64,000 nt of DNA from an uncultured Lachnospiraceae bacterium (GTDB lineage: Bacteria > Bacillota > Clostridia > Lachnospirales > Lachnospiraceae), in NCBI GenBank assembly GCA_900317555.1, contig ONHF01000009.1:1-64000 (forward strand), read 5' to 3'. The notes beneath the pieces were generated by a model, which did no database searches, was not told the DNA's origin, and saw only the letters and a list, made by a program, of their open reading frames with translations. Positions 8,255 to 16,231 of this stretch are shown here, one piece after another. Within the stretch, counting starts at the first letter, position 1. Each line of letters begins with the position of its first letter. Made by a program: the position numbers and the translations under genes.

Positions 8255-10090
8255 ATGGAACGACTGAAAATCGAAAGACCCGAACAGGGTCAGCGGGTTC
8301 TCCAGAATCTTTATCAGGATATCACAAGGAGAATTACCGCGAGCCCGAACGGCATGTGCCCGGTCGATATGACGCTGAACTTCGTCCGGACAGCGCACGC
8401 GCAAAGCTGCGGAAAATGCACGCCCTGCCGGGCAGGACTCGAACAGATCGAGAAAATGATCCGCTCGATCATGTACGGCGACGCGGAAGATGATGTGCTT
8501 TCGCGGATCCGGTTCTGCGCGGAGGTGATCCGTGACACTGCGGACTGCGCGATCGGTTATGAAACCGCGGAGATGGTGCTGCAGGCGCTCTCCGGGTTCC
8601 GCGATGATTTTGAGGAACATTTGCAGCGCGGGAAATGCGCGTACGGTACGAGACAGGCGATTCCGTGCACGGCAACCTGCCCGGCGCATGTGGATGTGCC
8701 GGGCTACATTGCCCTGATCAAGGCCGGCCGTTATGAGGACGCGGTCCGCCTGATCCGCAAGGACAATCCGTTTCCTTCGGTATGCGGGTATGTATGCGAG
8801 CATCCTTGTGAAAACAAATGCCGCCGTGCCATGGTCGATGCCCCTGTCAATATCTGCGGGCTCAAGCGCTACGCGGTGGATCACGCAGGCTTTATTCCGA
8901 CGCCGCCCTGCGCGCCTTCCACAGGGAAGAAGGTGGCTGTTGTCGGCGGCGGCCCCGGCGGTCTGACTGCAGCGTATTATCTGACGCTCATGGGACACAA
9001 GGTCAGGGTCTATGAGCAGAGAGAAAAGCTTGGCGGCATGCTGCGCTATGGCATTCCCGATTACCGGCTGCCGCAGGATATTCTGGACCGGGACATTCAG
9101 TACATTCTGAATACCGGTGTCGAGGCGTGGTACAACATTGTGGTCGGAGAAGATGTGCAGATCGAAGAGCTCAAGCAGGAGTTTGACGCGGTCTATGTTT
9201 CGATTGGCGCACACGACCACAGGAGCCTCGGTATTGAGGGGGAAAACGGCACCAATGTCATCAGCGCCGTGGAAATGCTGCGTGGTGTCGGAGAGGGCAG
9301 AATCCCGGATATGCGCGGAAAGAGCGTCGTCGTTGTCGGCGGCGGAAATGTCGCAATGGACGCGACGAGGACGAGCCTGCGGCTTGGCGCTTCGAAGGTC
9401 ATCTGCGCGTACAGAAGAAGGATTGAAGATATGACCGCGCTTCCGGAAGAAGTGCAGGAAGCGCAGGCGGAGGGCGCGGATATCCGAACGCTCATGGCGC
9501 CGGATCATATCGAACTTGATGAAAACGGAAAAGTCAGGGCATTCTGGGCACAGCCGCAGATCATCTCGGCGGTGCAGCGCGGCGGCAGAACCGGCGTGCG
9601 CTCCGCGGACAAGCCGGCGGTGCGGATTCCCTGCGACTACGTGGTTGTCGCGATCGGGCAGTCGATCCATTCCAAACCGTTTGAGTCTGCCGGCATGAAA
9701 ACACACAGAGGAGCCATCGAGGCCGAGCGAACGAGCTTTGTGCCGGAGTCGGGAAATGTTTTTGCGGGAGGAGACGCGGTTTCCGGGCCTGCTACCGTGA
9801 TTCTTGCTGTCGCGGCAGGAAAAGTGGCCTCTGACAATATTGACAGTTTCCTCGGCTATCACCATAAGATCACGGTGGCTGTGGATGTGCCGGAGCCGCC
9901 GATGAACAATATGCCGCCGTGCGGCCGCGTGGTACTCAAGGCCAGGGAGCTTTCAGGAACCGAGGGGGATTTTTCACTGGTTACGGAAGGAATGTCAGAC
10001 GAGGAAGCATATCAGGAGTGCTCGCGGTGCCTTCGCTGTGACCGCTTCGGCTACGGCCTGTTCAGGGGAGGGAGGTCGCTCGAATGGTAA
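8255..10090 (+). CDS. NuoF-like Fe-S / GltD-like FAD-NAD(P) oxidoreductase, hydrogenase partner
   Basis: A 611-residue composite redox protein. Residues 31-100 resemble the NuoF Fe-S domain (C52, C55, C58 in SCGKCTPCR and C98). Residues 128-210 form the N-terminal two-cluster domain of glutamate synthase small subunit (C138, C142, then C177, C181, C185, C189). Residues 226-560 are a two-dinucleotide fold, with FAD motif VVGGGPGGLTAA near 229 and NAD(P) motif VVGGGNVAMDA. A C-terminal CSRCLRC could bind another cluster. The NuoF FMN/NADH domain is missing. It overlaps the hydrogenase gene by seven bases, so it probably passes electrons between NAD(P)H and the hydrogenase. GGAAAGGA precedes the ATG. 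Confidence 0.88.
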   Translation: MERLKIERPEQGQRVLQNLYQDITRRITASPNGMCPVDMTLNFVRTAHAQSCGKCTPCRAGLEQIEKMIRSIMYGDAEDDVLSRIRFCAEVIRDTADCAIGYETAEMVLQALSGFRDDFEEHLQRGKCAYGTRQAIPCTATCPAHVDVPGYIALIKAGRYEDAVRLIRKDNPFPSVCGYVCEHPCENKCRRAMVDAPVNICGLKRYAVDHAGFIPTPPCAPSTGKKVAVVGGGPGGLTAAYYLTLMGHKVRVYEQREKLGGMLRYGIPDYRLPQDILDRDIQYILNTGVEAWYNIVVGEDVQIEELKQEFDAVYVSIGAHDHRSLGIEGENGTNVISAVEMLRGVGEGRIPDMRGKSVVVVGGGNVAMDATRTSLRLGASKVICAYRRRIEDMTALPEEVQEAQAEGADIRTLMAPDHIELDENGKVRAFWAQPQIISAVQRGGRTGVRSADKPAVRIPCDYVVVAIGQSIHSKPFESAGMKTHRGAIEAERTSFVPESGNVFAGGDAVSGPATVILAVAAGKVASDNIDSFLGYHHKITVAVDVPEPPMNNMPPCGRVVLKARELSGTEGDFSLVTEGMSDEEAYQECSRCLRCDRFGYGLFRGGRSLEW

Positions 10091-11859
10091 CAACTATGGT
10101 GAACATCAAAATCAACGGTCTTTCGCTTTCCGTTCCCGAAGGAACGACGATTCTTACGGCAGCCGAAAGCCACGGAATTTCGATTCCGCATCTTTGTTAT
10201 CTCGAAAAAATCAACGAAATCGGCGCCTGCAGGCTCTGCTGCGTCGAGGTTAAGGGAGAAGAAAAGCTGGTGCCTTCCTGCATCACAAAGGCAGCCGAAG
10301 GCATGGAAGTGGTTACGAATTCGCAGCGCGTGCGAAGCAGAGCGAGAACGAATCTGCAGTTTCTGATGAGCCAGCACGACGGCAGGTGCACGCAGTGTGT
10401 CCTGTCCGGAAACTGCAGGCTGCAGACGCTCTGCAACGAAATGAATATCAGTCTGGACGGATTTTATGAGGACATTCCGAAGGGCAGGCGTACATACTGG
10501 CCGGCGGAGTTTCCGCTGCAGCGGGACGCGACGCGCTGCATCAAGTGCATGCGGTGCATTCAGACCTGTGACAAGGTGCAGAAGGTTTCTGTATGGGATC
10601 TGATTTCAGGCGGCGCATGGGCAAGGGTAGATGTGCATGACGGGCTTGATATCCGGGAATCGGACTGCACGCTCTGCGGGCAGTGCATTGTGAACTGTCC
10701 GACCGGCGCGCTCAAGGAGCGCAGCGACACCGAGGCCGTGATGCGCTGCATTGATAATAAAGATATCATTACTGTCGCGCAGATTGCGCCGGCGATCCGG
10801 ACGGCATGGGGCGAAAGTCTCGGCATGTCTGCGGAAGAAGCAACGAGCGAGAAGCTCTGCGGCATTTTGAAGGCGTGCGGCTTTGATTATGTTTTTGATA
10901 CCAGTTTCGGCGCGGACCTGACAATCATGGAAGAAGCGTCGGAGTTCCTTGCAAGGAAGGGAAAAGGCGATCTGGACAAATATCCGATGTTCACGAGCTG
11001 CTGTCCCGGCTGGGTACGTTTCTGCAAAACCCATTACCCTGAGCTCACAAGCCAGCTTTCGACTTCGAAGAGCCCGCATCAGATGTTCGGCGCGGTGATC
11101 AAGTCGTATTTTGCCGAAAAGGAAGGCATTGATCCTTCCAGAATCCGCACGGTTTCGATCATGCCCTGCATTGCGAAGAAGGCCGAGGCGGCGCTTCCGA
11201 CGATGAAGAATGCGGAGGGACTTTCGGATGTCGATTACGTGCTGACGACGAGAGAAGTGGTCCGCATGATCAACATGGAAAATATTCAGGCGGGAGAGAT
11301 CCGGGAAACACCGTTCGATAATCCGATGGCGGATTACACAGGCGCCGGCGTCATCTTCGGCGTGACGGGCGGCGTTATGGAGGCCGCGCTCCGCTCGGCG
11401 GCATATTTTGTCACGGGAAAGAATCCGGAGCCGGACGCGTTCAAGGCGGTGCGCGGCAGGCACGCGGAAGAATGTGCGTGGCGCGAGCTCGAGATGGAGA
11501 TCGGAGGAGAGAAAATCCGGGTTGCAGTCGCTTCGGGTCTTCGGAACGCGGATCTTCTGTGTACGGCAATTGTGCGCGGCGAAGTGAAATATGATTTTGT
11601 CGAGATCATGGCGTGCCCGAACGGATGCTCGGGCGGCGGCGGACAGCCGCGGCATCAGGATGACATCGACCGGCGCGGCAGCAGAGGAGAAGTTCTGTAT
11701 AAGATAGATCAGAAACTGCCGCTCCGTTACAGCCATGAAAATCCGGACATTCAGAAGCTCTATCACGACTATCTTGAAAAGCCTTTGTCGGAGAAGGCGG
11801 AGGAGCTGCTGCATACGGATCATTTCGGCTGGAGGATGCCGGGAGAAGAGAATATTTAA
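10084..11859 (+). CDS. [FeFe] hydrogenase catalytic subunit (group A)
   Basis: A 591-residue hydrogenase reducing protons with ferredoxin- or NAD(P)H-derived electrons. Order of domains: [2Fe-2S] (C38, C49, C52, C66), His-Cys3 [4Fe-4S] (H98, C102, C105, C111), two [4Fe-4S] (C152/155/158/162 and C195/198/201/205), then the H-cluster domain with TSCCPGW (C306, C307), MPCIAKK (C362) and ACPNGCSGGGGQP (C511, C515). The last motif has N and S where G and I/V are commoner, but both ligand cysteines are kept. GGAGGGAGG lies about 10 bases before the ATG at 10084; an ATG four codons later is possible. No maturase genes (hydE, hydF, hydG) are in the window. Confidence 0.95.
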   Translation: MVTTMVNIKINGLSLSVPEGTTILTAAESHGISIPHLCYLEKINEIGACRLCCVEVKGEEKLVPSCITKAAEGMEVVTNSQRVRSRARTNLQFLMSQHDGRCTQCVLSGNCRLQTLCNEMNISLDGFYEDIPKGRRTYWPAEFPLQRDATRCIKCMRCIQTCDKVQKVSVWDLISGGAWARVDVHDGLDIRESDCTLCGQCIVNCPTGALKERSDTEAVMRCIDNKDIITVAQIAPAIRTAWGESLGMSAEEATSEKLCGILKACGFDYVFDTSFGADLTIMEEASEFLARKGKGDLDKYPMFTSCCPGWVRFCKTHYPELTSQLSTSKSPHQMFGAVIKSYFAEKEGIDPSRIRTVSIMPCIAKKAEAALPTMKNAEGLSDVDYVLTTREVVRMINMENIQAGEIRETPFDNPMADYTGAGVIFGVTGGVMEAALRSAAYFVTGKNPEPDAFKAVRGRHAEECAWRELEMEIGGEKIRVAVASGLRNADLLCTAIVRGEVKYDFVEIMACPNGCSGGGGQPRHQDDIDRRGSRGEVLYKIDQKLPLRYSHENPDIQKLYHDYLEKPLSEKAEELLHTDHFGWRMPGEENI

Positions 11860-11866
11860 GTGAGTG

Positions 11867-11902
11867 ACAGCCGGCCCCGGGGGGAATCCCGGGGCCGGCT
11901 GT
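11867..11902 (+). terminator. strong hairpin after hydrogenase gene
   Basis: A perfect 15-bp stem (11867-11881 with 11888-11902) with loop GGGAAT starts 7 bases after the hydrogenase stop. It is very GC-rich but is followed by GTGTGT rather than a T-run, so it may protect the mRNA 3' end or act as a weak terminator. Confidence 0.75.
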
Positions 11903-12826
11903 GTGTATGGTGGGGCTGCCCTGTCCTGCGACGCGGGCGCGCGGGCATTGCGTGTGCAGGCCGGGACCTTTGAGTGCGGCCGGGCTGCAGGCGGCGACAG
12001 GCGAGGGCTTTACAAAGGAGTGCAGCCGGGCTCCGTTGGCGCGGGCAGGCCTTTATGGTGCTGCGACAGCCCGCAGAAGGAAGATTCTTGATCGGCGGCC
12101 GGCCACTCCGTGAACTGCTCTGTGTCAAATTCCATCTGCGTAGAGAAAATTAGTGCCAGTGACTAGCATGTATCCATTCTAACATCCATCTGCCCATCAA
12201 ATTTGATTTTCAGATGGACACGGACATCCTTCTGCAAGCATCTTTCAGAATCCGGATGGAATTTTGCATGTAAGAAAAATAGAGAAGACAAATCTTCGTA
12301 TCCTCTGGAACGCAAAATTGTTATACAGAAGGAATTTTTCCAAACAGCTCACTTCTCGCAAGCATTCTGCAAATGTAAATTTGTCTGGGGAAGGACAATT
12401 TCACAAATAGTGATACATTTTGCAGAAAGAGAACCTGCCGGCCTGCCATCCGAACAAAATTTTTCTTATACAGGAGGAATTGCAAGCTGTTGCGTCTCGG
12501 TGTAGGTAACGATACAGCGTCAGCGGGCAAGCCATGGCAGTCCACGAGCCTGCATTGGCCGGGATCAGGCCGGGCTTTTCATGCAATACGCCGTCACTGC
12601 ATTGTATTGCATAGAAATTTAAAGACATTTCTATCGCACGTCGCGGTATTGCCTGGATTCGGGCCGAATCCAGGCAATAGGCTCCGTGCCTTGCAAAACG
12701 TCTTGGATTATCTATGCAAATCCGGGCATACTGCCGCTATTGCATTGCACATGCCGCCGGGCACCCGGCCACGCGCCGCAAGTCATGAAAATAACTTTCG
12801 TGCCAAATAACTTTATGTCTTTCCGC
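11903..12826. other. gene-poor intergenic stretch with many inverted repeats
   Basis: No reading frame here has a ribosome binding site together with a recognisable product. Up to about 12110 the sequence is GC-rich; from 12120 to 12530 it is unusually AT-rich for the window. It contains TCCATCTG at 12131 and 12185 with the inverse CAGATGGA at 12211, around a perfect palindrome ATCAAATTTGAT at 12196-12207. From about 12575 to 12760 there are several TGCAATA/TATTGCA words in hairpins. The base composition change could mark old inserted or decayed DNA. Confidence 0.6.
12647..12679. repeat. perfect 16-bp palindrome with TATTGCC/GGCAATA ends
   Basis: The arms 12647-12662 and 12664-12679 are perfectly complementary around a single central G. 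Adjacent smaller repeats include CATGCAATAC near 12579, GTATTGCATAGAAAT near 12604 and its partner ATTTCTAT near 12628. The group belongs to the same TGCAATA hairpin family as 1767-1819 and 44788-44934. Confidence 0.7.
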
Positions 12827-12856
12827 TTGACATACCACTGCGGATTATTGTATTAT
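12827..12856 (+). promoter_or_regulatory. tRNA-Pro promoter
   Basis: A consensus TTGACA at 12827-12832 and TATTAT at 12851-12856 are separated by 18 bp. They lie about 43 bases before the mature tRNA 5' end, as expected for a housekeeping sigma promoter. Confidence 0.8.
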
Positions 12857-12898
12857 TACTCTTGCTCTGAACAAAGGATAAGTAAGAGTGATACAATT

Positions 12899-12972
12899 CG
12901 AGGCGTGGCTCAGTTTGGTAGAGCGCCGCGTTCGGGACGCGGAGGCCGCAAGTTCGAATCTTGTCGCCTCGA
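12899..12972 (+). tRNA. tRNA-Pro (anticodon CGG)
   Basis: A 74-base cloverleaf: acceptor strands CGAGGCG and CGCCTCG pair fully, the D arm contains GGCTCAGTTTGGTAGAGC, the anticodon stem CCGCG/CGCGG encloses loop TTCGGGA with anticodon CGG, and the T arm carries GTTCGAATC. The discriminator base is A at 12972. CCA is not encoded. A strong terminator follows directly. Confidence 0.96.
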
Positions 12973-12979
12973 TGACTGA

Positions 12980-13022
12980 AAAACTCCGGAATTTGCTGAA
13001 GATCAGTAAATTCCGGAGTTTT
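12980..13022 (+). terminator. Rho-independent terminator of tRNA-Pro
   Basis: A perfect 15-bp stem (12980-12994 with 13008-13022, ends AAAACTCC/GGAGTTTT) with a 13-base loop begins 8 bases after the tRNA; the 3' arm ends in TTTT followed by CGTTTAT. Confidence 0.9.
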
Positions 13023-13054
13023 CGTTTATACAGGCAGTCAGGAATGATCGGGTC

Positions 13055-13146
13055 GCACCTGCATGAAGCGCCGCATCTGCATGAATACCCCGCACCTGCG
13101 TGAAGCGCCGCATCCGCAGGAACATCCCACATCTGCATGAAAACCT
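13055..13146. repeat. imperfect 18-19-bp tandem repeats
   Basis: About five degenerate copies of a unit like GCACCTGCATGAAGCGCC stand head to tail between the tRNA terminator and the 3' end of the XRE regulator gene. Copies alternate between ATGAAGCGCC-like and ATGAATACCCC-like ends. They have no spacers and no coding support. Confidence 0.65.
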
Positions 13147-13147
13147 G

Positions 13148-14062
13148 CTATAAAATCCCGTAAACAACGCCGGCAACCGGCCAGATAATCCAGGTCATAT
13201 CCCATCTTCCGGTCAGAAATGATATCAGCAGATAAGCCGCCGTTACCGCGGACCAGTAAATGCCGCCAATCTGGCGGGAGGTTTGTTTTGCCTTCCGGGT
13301 ATAATTGCCTTCCTCAAGCAGTACCTGATATCCGCTCCTGATGATGGAAGTTTTGACGATCAGGAATACGCCGACTCCTACAAAAGCAAGAAGAAGAGCA
13401 ACGCCGACCGTTTCCCGCGCCTCTCCCATTATGCCGGACAGGATGAACAGCGGAAGACAGGAGATGACGCAAAGCCCTATGCCGATAGTCATTTCCCGGA
13501 TATACGTTCCGGAATAGTTTTTCTGACGTTCCCGAACCATGCCCTCAACACCGTACGCTGTATCCAGCGGTTCCTTTTCCAGAAATTTAAATTCTTCGGA
13601 TTTCAGTCCTCTCGAAACAAAAATCATGACGCCGATGCCGATACAAAGCAGCAGAAAGATAATTCCTGCCAGACTTTCCGTCAGGATCAGAACGACGGAT
13701 GAAATGATGCAGAGCATTACACCGATGGCGATGAAGACGGCGTTCTGCTCATTGTTCTGGAGGAAAAGATTCGCGGTTTCGAGACTGACAGGGTGAAGCG
13801 GACTGTCTTCACGGCCGGTGTTTTCCGCGTTCGCAGCCTCTCCGGGAGCGTCCGGCGGCATTTCGGCGCTGTCCTTTAACAGGAAGTCGGTGCTTACGCC
13901 GAACACCTCCGACAAAGCGATGATCTTGTTAATGTCCGGGACTGCGAGGGAGCCTTCCCATTTAGAGACGGCCTGCCGCGATACGCCGATCCTGTCTGCC
14001 AGCTCTTCCTGTGACATGCCGGCCTTTTTCCGCAGCTGTATGATTTTGTCAGCCAGTATCAT
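13148..14062 (-). CDS. XRE-family helix-turn-helix membrane protein
   Basis: A 304-residue protein with an N-terminal XRE/Cro DNA-binding domain (residues 5-60: KAGMSQEELADRIGVSRQAVSKWE), a polar linker, then hydrophobic segments at about 108-128, 130-150, 200-222, 224-244 and near the C-terminus. Such HTH-plus-membrane proteins are common in Clostridia and may sense envelope state or antimicrobial peptides. GGAGGAAA lies 7 bases before the ATG. No adjacent transporter shows what it controls; the next gene upstream on the same strand is a NUDIX hydrolase 138 bases away. The ligand is unknown. Confidence 0.88.
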   Translation of the reverse strand: MILADKIIQLRKKAGMSQEELADRIGVSRQAVSKWEGSLAVPDINKIIALSEVFGVSTDFLLKDSAEMPPDAPGEAANAENTGREDSPLHPVSLETANLFLQNNEQNAVFIAIGVMLCIISSVVLILTESLAGIIFLLLCIGIGVMIFVSRGLKSEEFKFLEKEPLDTAYGVEGMVRERQKNYSGTYIREMTIGIGLCVISCLPLFILSGIMGEARETVGVALLLAFVGVGVFLIVKTSIIRSGYQVLLEEGNYTRKAKQTSRQIGGIYWSAVTAAYLLISFLTGRWDMTWIIWPVAGVVYGIL

Positions 14063-14199
14063 GATTTGTTTCCTCCGTGCTTTGCGCCTGTGTGATTGAT
14101 CTTTACGTGTCCTTTATACCATTCCGCACAGTGGCAAAACACCACCCGCGCCTTTCAATTTGTCAACCCGCGGTTGCACGCCCGGTAGTGACGGCAGGT

Positions 14200-14718
14200 T
14201 TACAGGGACGGCACGAGTTTCGCGAATGCCGGCTGCATGCTCTTATAGTGCAGGAACTGCCCTGCCTCGCCAAGACGTTTGATCTCTTCGTAGTCTGCGA
14301 GCCGGAAGCCGTCCGTTTCCGATTCCTGCGGGTGGACGTCCTCCGGAGTAAAATCCAGACAGATATGATAAATGTCCACAAAATAATTGTTCCGTTCGCG
14401 GGGACTGTCATTTCTGTACGTGTGCAGCAGGGAAATTTCGGCGCGGGACACATCCAGCCCTGTCTCTTCACTGACTTCGCGCTTTACGGCTTCCAGAGAA
14501 GTTTCGCCGGCCTGCACGCCGCCGCCGGACACTTCAAAAGCGCCGGGAGCCCATTCTTTGTCCATTTTGCGTCTGGTAATCAGAAACTGACCTGCCTTGT
14601 TCGTTACGATGCCAAGGACCGTCAGATGATAGTCACCCGGCTGCATGGTCCAGTCGTTGCGGGCCATGGTGCGGCCTGTTTTGTGCTTGTTAATATCGTA
14701 GATATCCCATCGTTCCAT
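14200..14718 (-). CDS. NUDIX hydrolase
   Basis: A 172-residue enzyme that cleaves a nucleoside-diphosphate-linked substrate. It has a complete Nudix box, GGGVQAGETSLEAVKREVSEE followed by TGL, fitting the GX5EX7REUXEEXGU pattern. The N-terminal WDIYDINKHKTGR region resembles the Idi-like subgroup of Nudix proteins, which also includes nucleotide-clearing enzymes. The start at 14718 has GGAGAGA upstream. The rRNA methyltransferase gene ends 22 bases upstream on the same strand, so the two are likely co-transcribed. The substrate cannot be predicted. Confidence 0.9.
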   Translation of the reverse strand: MERWDIYDINKHKTGRTMARNDWTMQPGDYHLTVLGIVTNKAGQFLITRRKMDKEWAPGAFEVSGGGVQAGETSLEAVKREVSEETGLDVSRAEISLLHTYRNDSPRERNNYFVDIYHICLDFTPEDVHPQESETDGFRLADYEEIKRLGEAGQFLHYKSMQPAFAKLVPSL

Positions 14719-14739
14719 TTTGTCTCTCCGGTCGCGCCT

Positions 14740-16041
14740 TTACAGTTCGTCAACCACCTGGAAAATGAAGAACTTCAAATAATAGGATGCATCGTTCTCC
14801 CAGAGGATCGGATGATCCGGCCCCTGCTGGCGGAACTCGACCTGCCGCAGGCGTTTGTGCGCGTCATGCGCAGCCTGATCGATCGCCTGCCGCAGCAGCT
14901 CCGGCGCCATGAAGTGCGAGCAGGAGCAGGTCGCGAGAAAGCCGCCGTTTTTAACAAGCCGCAGGCCTTCGGCGTTGATTTCACGGTAGCCGTGCGCGGC
15001 TGCCTTGACGGAATTCCGGGACTTTGTAAAAGCGGGCGGATCGAGAATCACAACGTCATACTGACGGCCTTCCCGTACCTGTTCGGGAAGAAAATCGAAG
15101 ACGTCACCGGTCACATAAGTGATTTTATCCTGCAGACCGTTCAGCGCTGCGTTCTCGCGCGCCTGCGCGATCGCAAGCTCCGAAGCGTCAATCGAGGTGA
15201 CATGCGCTGCTCCTGCTGCTGCCGCGTTCAGACCAAACGAACCGGTATGGGTAAAACAATCCAGAACTTCCGCCGCATCGCTGCAGATGCCCCGGATCGC
15301 GAGGCGGTTGAATTTCTGGTCGAGGAAGAAGCCGGTTTTCTGCCCGTCCTTCACATCAACCATATATTTGATGCCGTTTTCGGTGATCGGGACGTTCGTG
15401 TCAAATTCTTCCGAGAGGAAACCTTTTGTGCGCTCCAGCCCTTCTTTCTCGCGGACTTTCGCGTCGCTCCGCTCATAAATTCCGCGCACGCGGATACCGT
15501 CCCGGAAAAGCAGCTGTACGAGACAGGCGAGGCAGAGAATCTTGAGTGTTACGCCTTCCGGCATGCCGGGCAGGGGATGCTCGAGGCCAAGGGCCAGCGA
15601 TTCTACGACCAGAACATCACCGTACTTGTCAATCGTCAGCCCCGGCAGAAAATCCGCCTCGCCGAAGATAACGCGGCAGGCGTCTTCCGTGTTTTGCCGC
15701 GGGACCGAAAGAACTTTCTTTCTGTAATTCCACGCGTCTTTCACGCGCCGGAAGATGAAGGCCGGCGTGATGACATTTTCCTGCTTCCTCGCGAGCATCC
15801 GGACGCGCAGCTTCGAGTTCATGTTCAGGAAGCCGTATCCCAGGAAAAAGCCGTCCCAGTCAAGGACCCTGACGATGGAGCCGTTTTCGGCGCCTTCGAT
15901 GGTCTGGATTTCGTTGTCGTAAATCCATGCGCCGCCAGCCTTTAAGGCGCGGCCTTCCTTCTTTCGGATGGTGACTTCGCCGGGACTTACAAGAGACTGT
16001 GTTCCCGCGCAGTCAAGCTGCAGGTAATCATTTATTGTCAT
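14740..16041 (-). CDS. class I SAM-dependent rRNA methyltransferase, RlmI-like
   Basis: A 433-residue protein with an N-terminal PUA-like domain (IRKKEGRALKAGGAWIYDNEI), a middle RNA-binding region and a C-terminal Rossmann methyltransferase (EVLDCFTHTGSFGLNAA as motif I, VVILDPPAFTKS as catalytic motif IV). This is the architecture of RlmI, which methylates a 23S rRNA cytosine at C5. I chose the ATG at 16041, which has ACGGAG about 8 bases upstream; in-frame ATGs at 16062, 16068 and 16101 have weaker sites. The specific target nucleotide is inferred from the family only. Confidence 0.9.
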   Translation of the reverse strand: MTINDYLQLDCAGTQSLVSPGEVTIRKKEGRALKAGGAWIYDNEIQTIEGAENGSIVRVLDWDGFFLGYGFLNMNSKLRVRMLARKQENVITPAFIFRRVKDAWNYRKKVLSVPRQNTEDACRVIFGEADFLPGLTIDKYGDVLVVESLALGLEHPLPGMPEGVTLKILCLACLVQLLFRDGIRVRGIYERSDAKVREKEGLERTKGFLSEEFDTNVPITENGIKYMVDVKDGQKTGFFLDQKFNRLAIRGICSDAAEVLDCFTHTGSFGLNAAAAGAAHVTSIDASELAIAQARENAALNGLQDKITYVTGDVFDFLPEQVREGRQYDVVILDPPAFTKSRNSVKAAAHGYREINAEGLRLVKNGGFLATCSCSHFMAPELLRQAIDQAAHDAHKRLRQVEFRQQGPDHPILWENDASYYLKFFIFQVVDEL

Positions 16042-16155
16042 GGCATTTGCTCCGTTTTCCATAATCATATTCAAAACTCTCTGCTTATAATATAAAAGCA
16101 CTTGGGAGATTTACAACCGCGCAGGCGCGATTTTCTTAATTTTTCTAAAACTGCA

Positions 16156-16209
16156 TTGAAACAGGGGGACGGGGAGTGTATGCTATTTACGTAGTTTTGA
16201 ATACTACGT
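16156..16209 (+). promoter_or_regulatory. degV promoter with inverted repeat downstream
   Basis: TTGAAA at 16156-16161 and TATGCT at 16179-16184, with TG just before it, are 17 bp apart. Downstream at 16189-16195 and 16203-16209, ACGTAGT and ACTACGT form a perfect 7-bp inverted repeat around TTTGAAT, positioned where a repressor would block transcription. The binding protein is unknown. Confidence 0.6.
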
Positions 16210-16231
16210 CTATCAGACGGGGGAAAGACCT

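Noticed and set aside
8174-9865. A 563-codon minus-strand frame opposite the oxidoreductase gene.
   Set aside because: Its translation is Arg/His-rich without domains, typical of the shadow of a GC-rich gene.
12203-12505. A 100-codon frame in the AT-rich gap before tRNA-Pro.
   Set aside because: It has no ribosome site and an unlikely composition, and it overlaps repeat sequence.
13055-13146. Short repeats beside tRNA-Pro considered as an attachment site or CRISPR remnant.
   Set aside because: There is no integrase, no tRNA 3'-end duplication and no spacer pattern.
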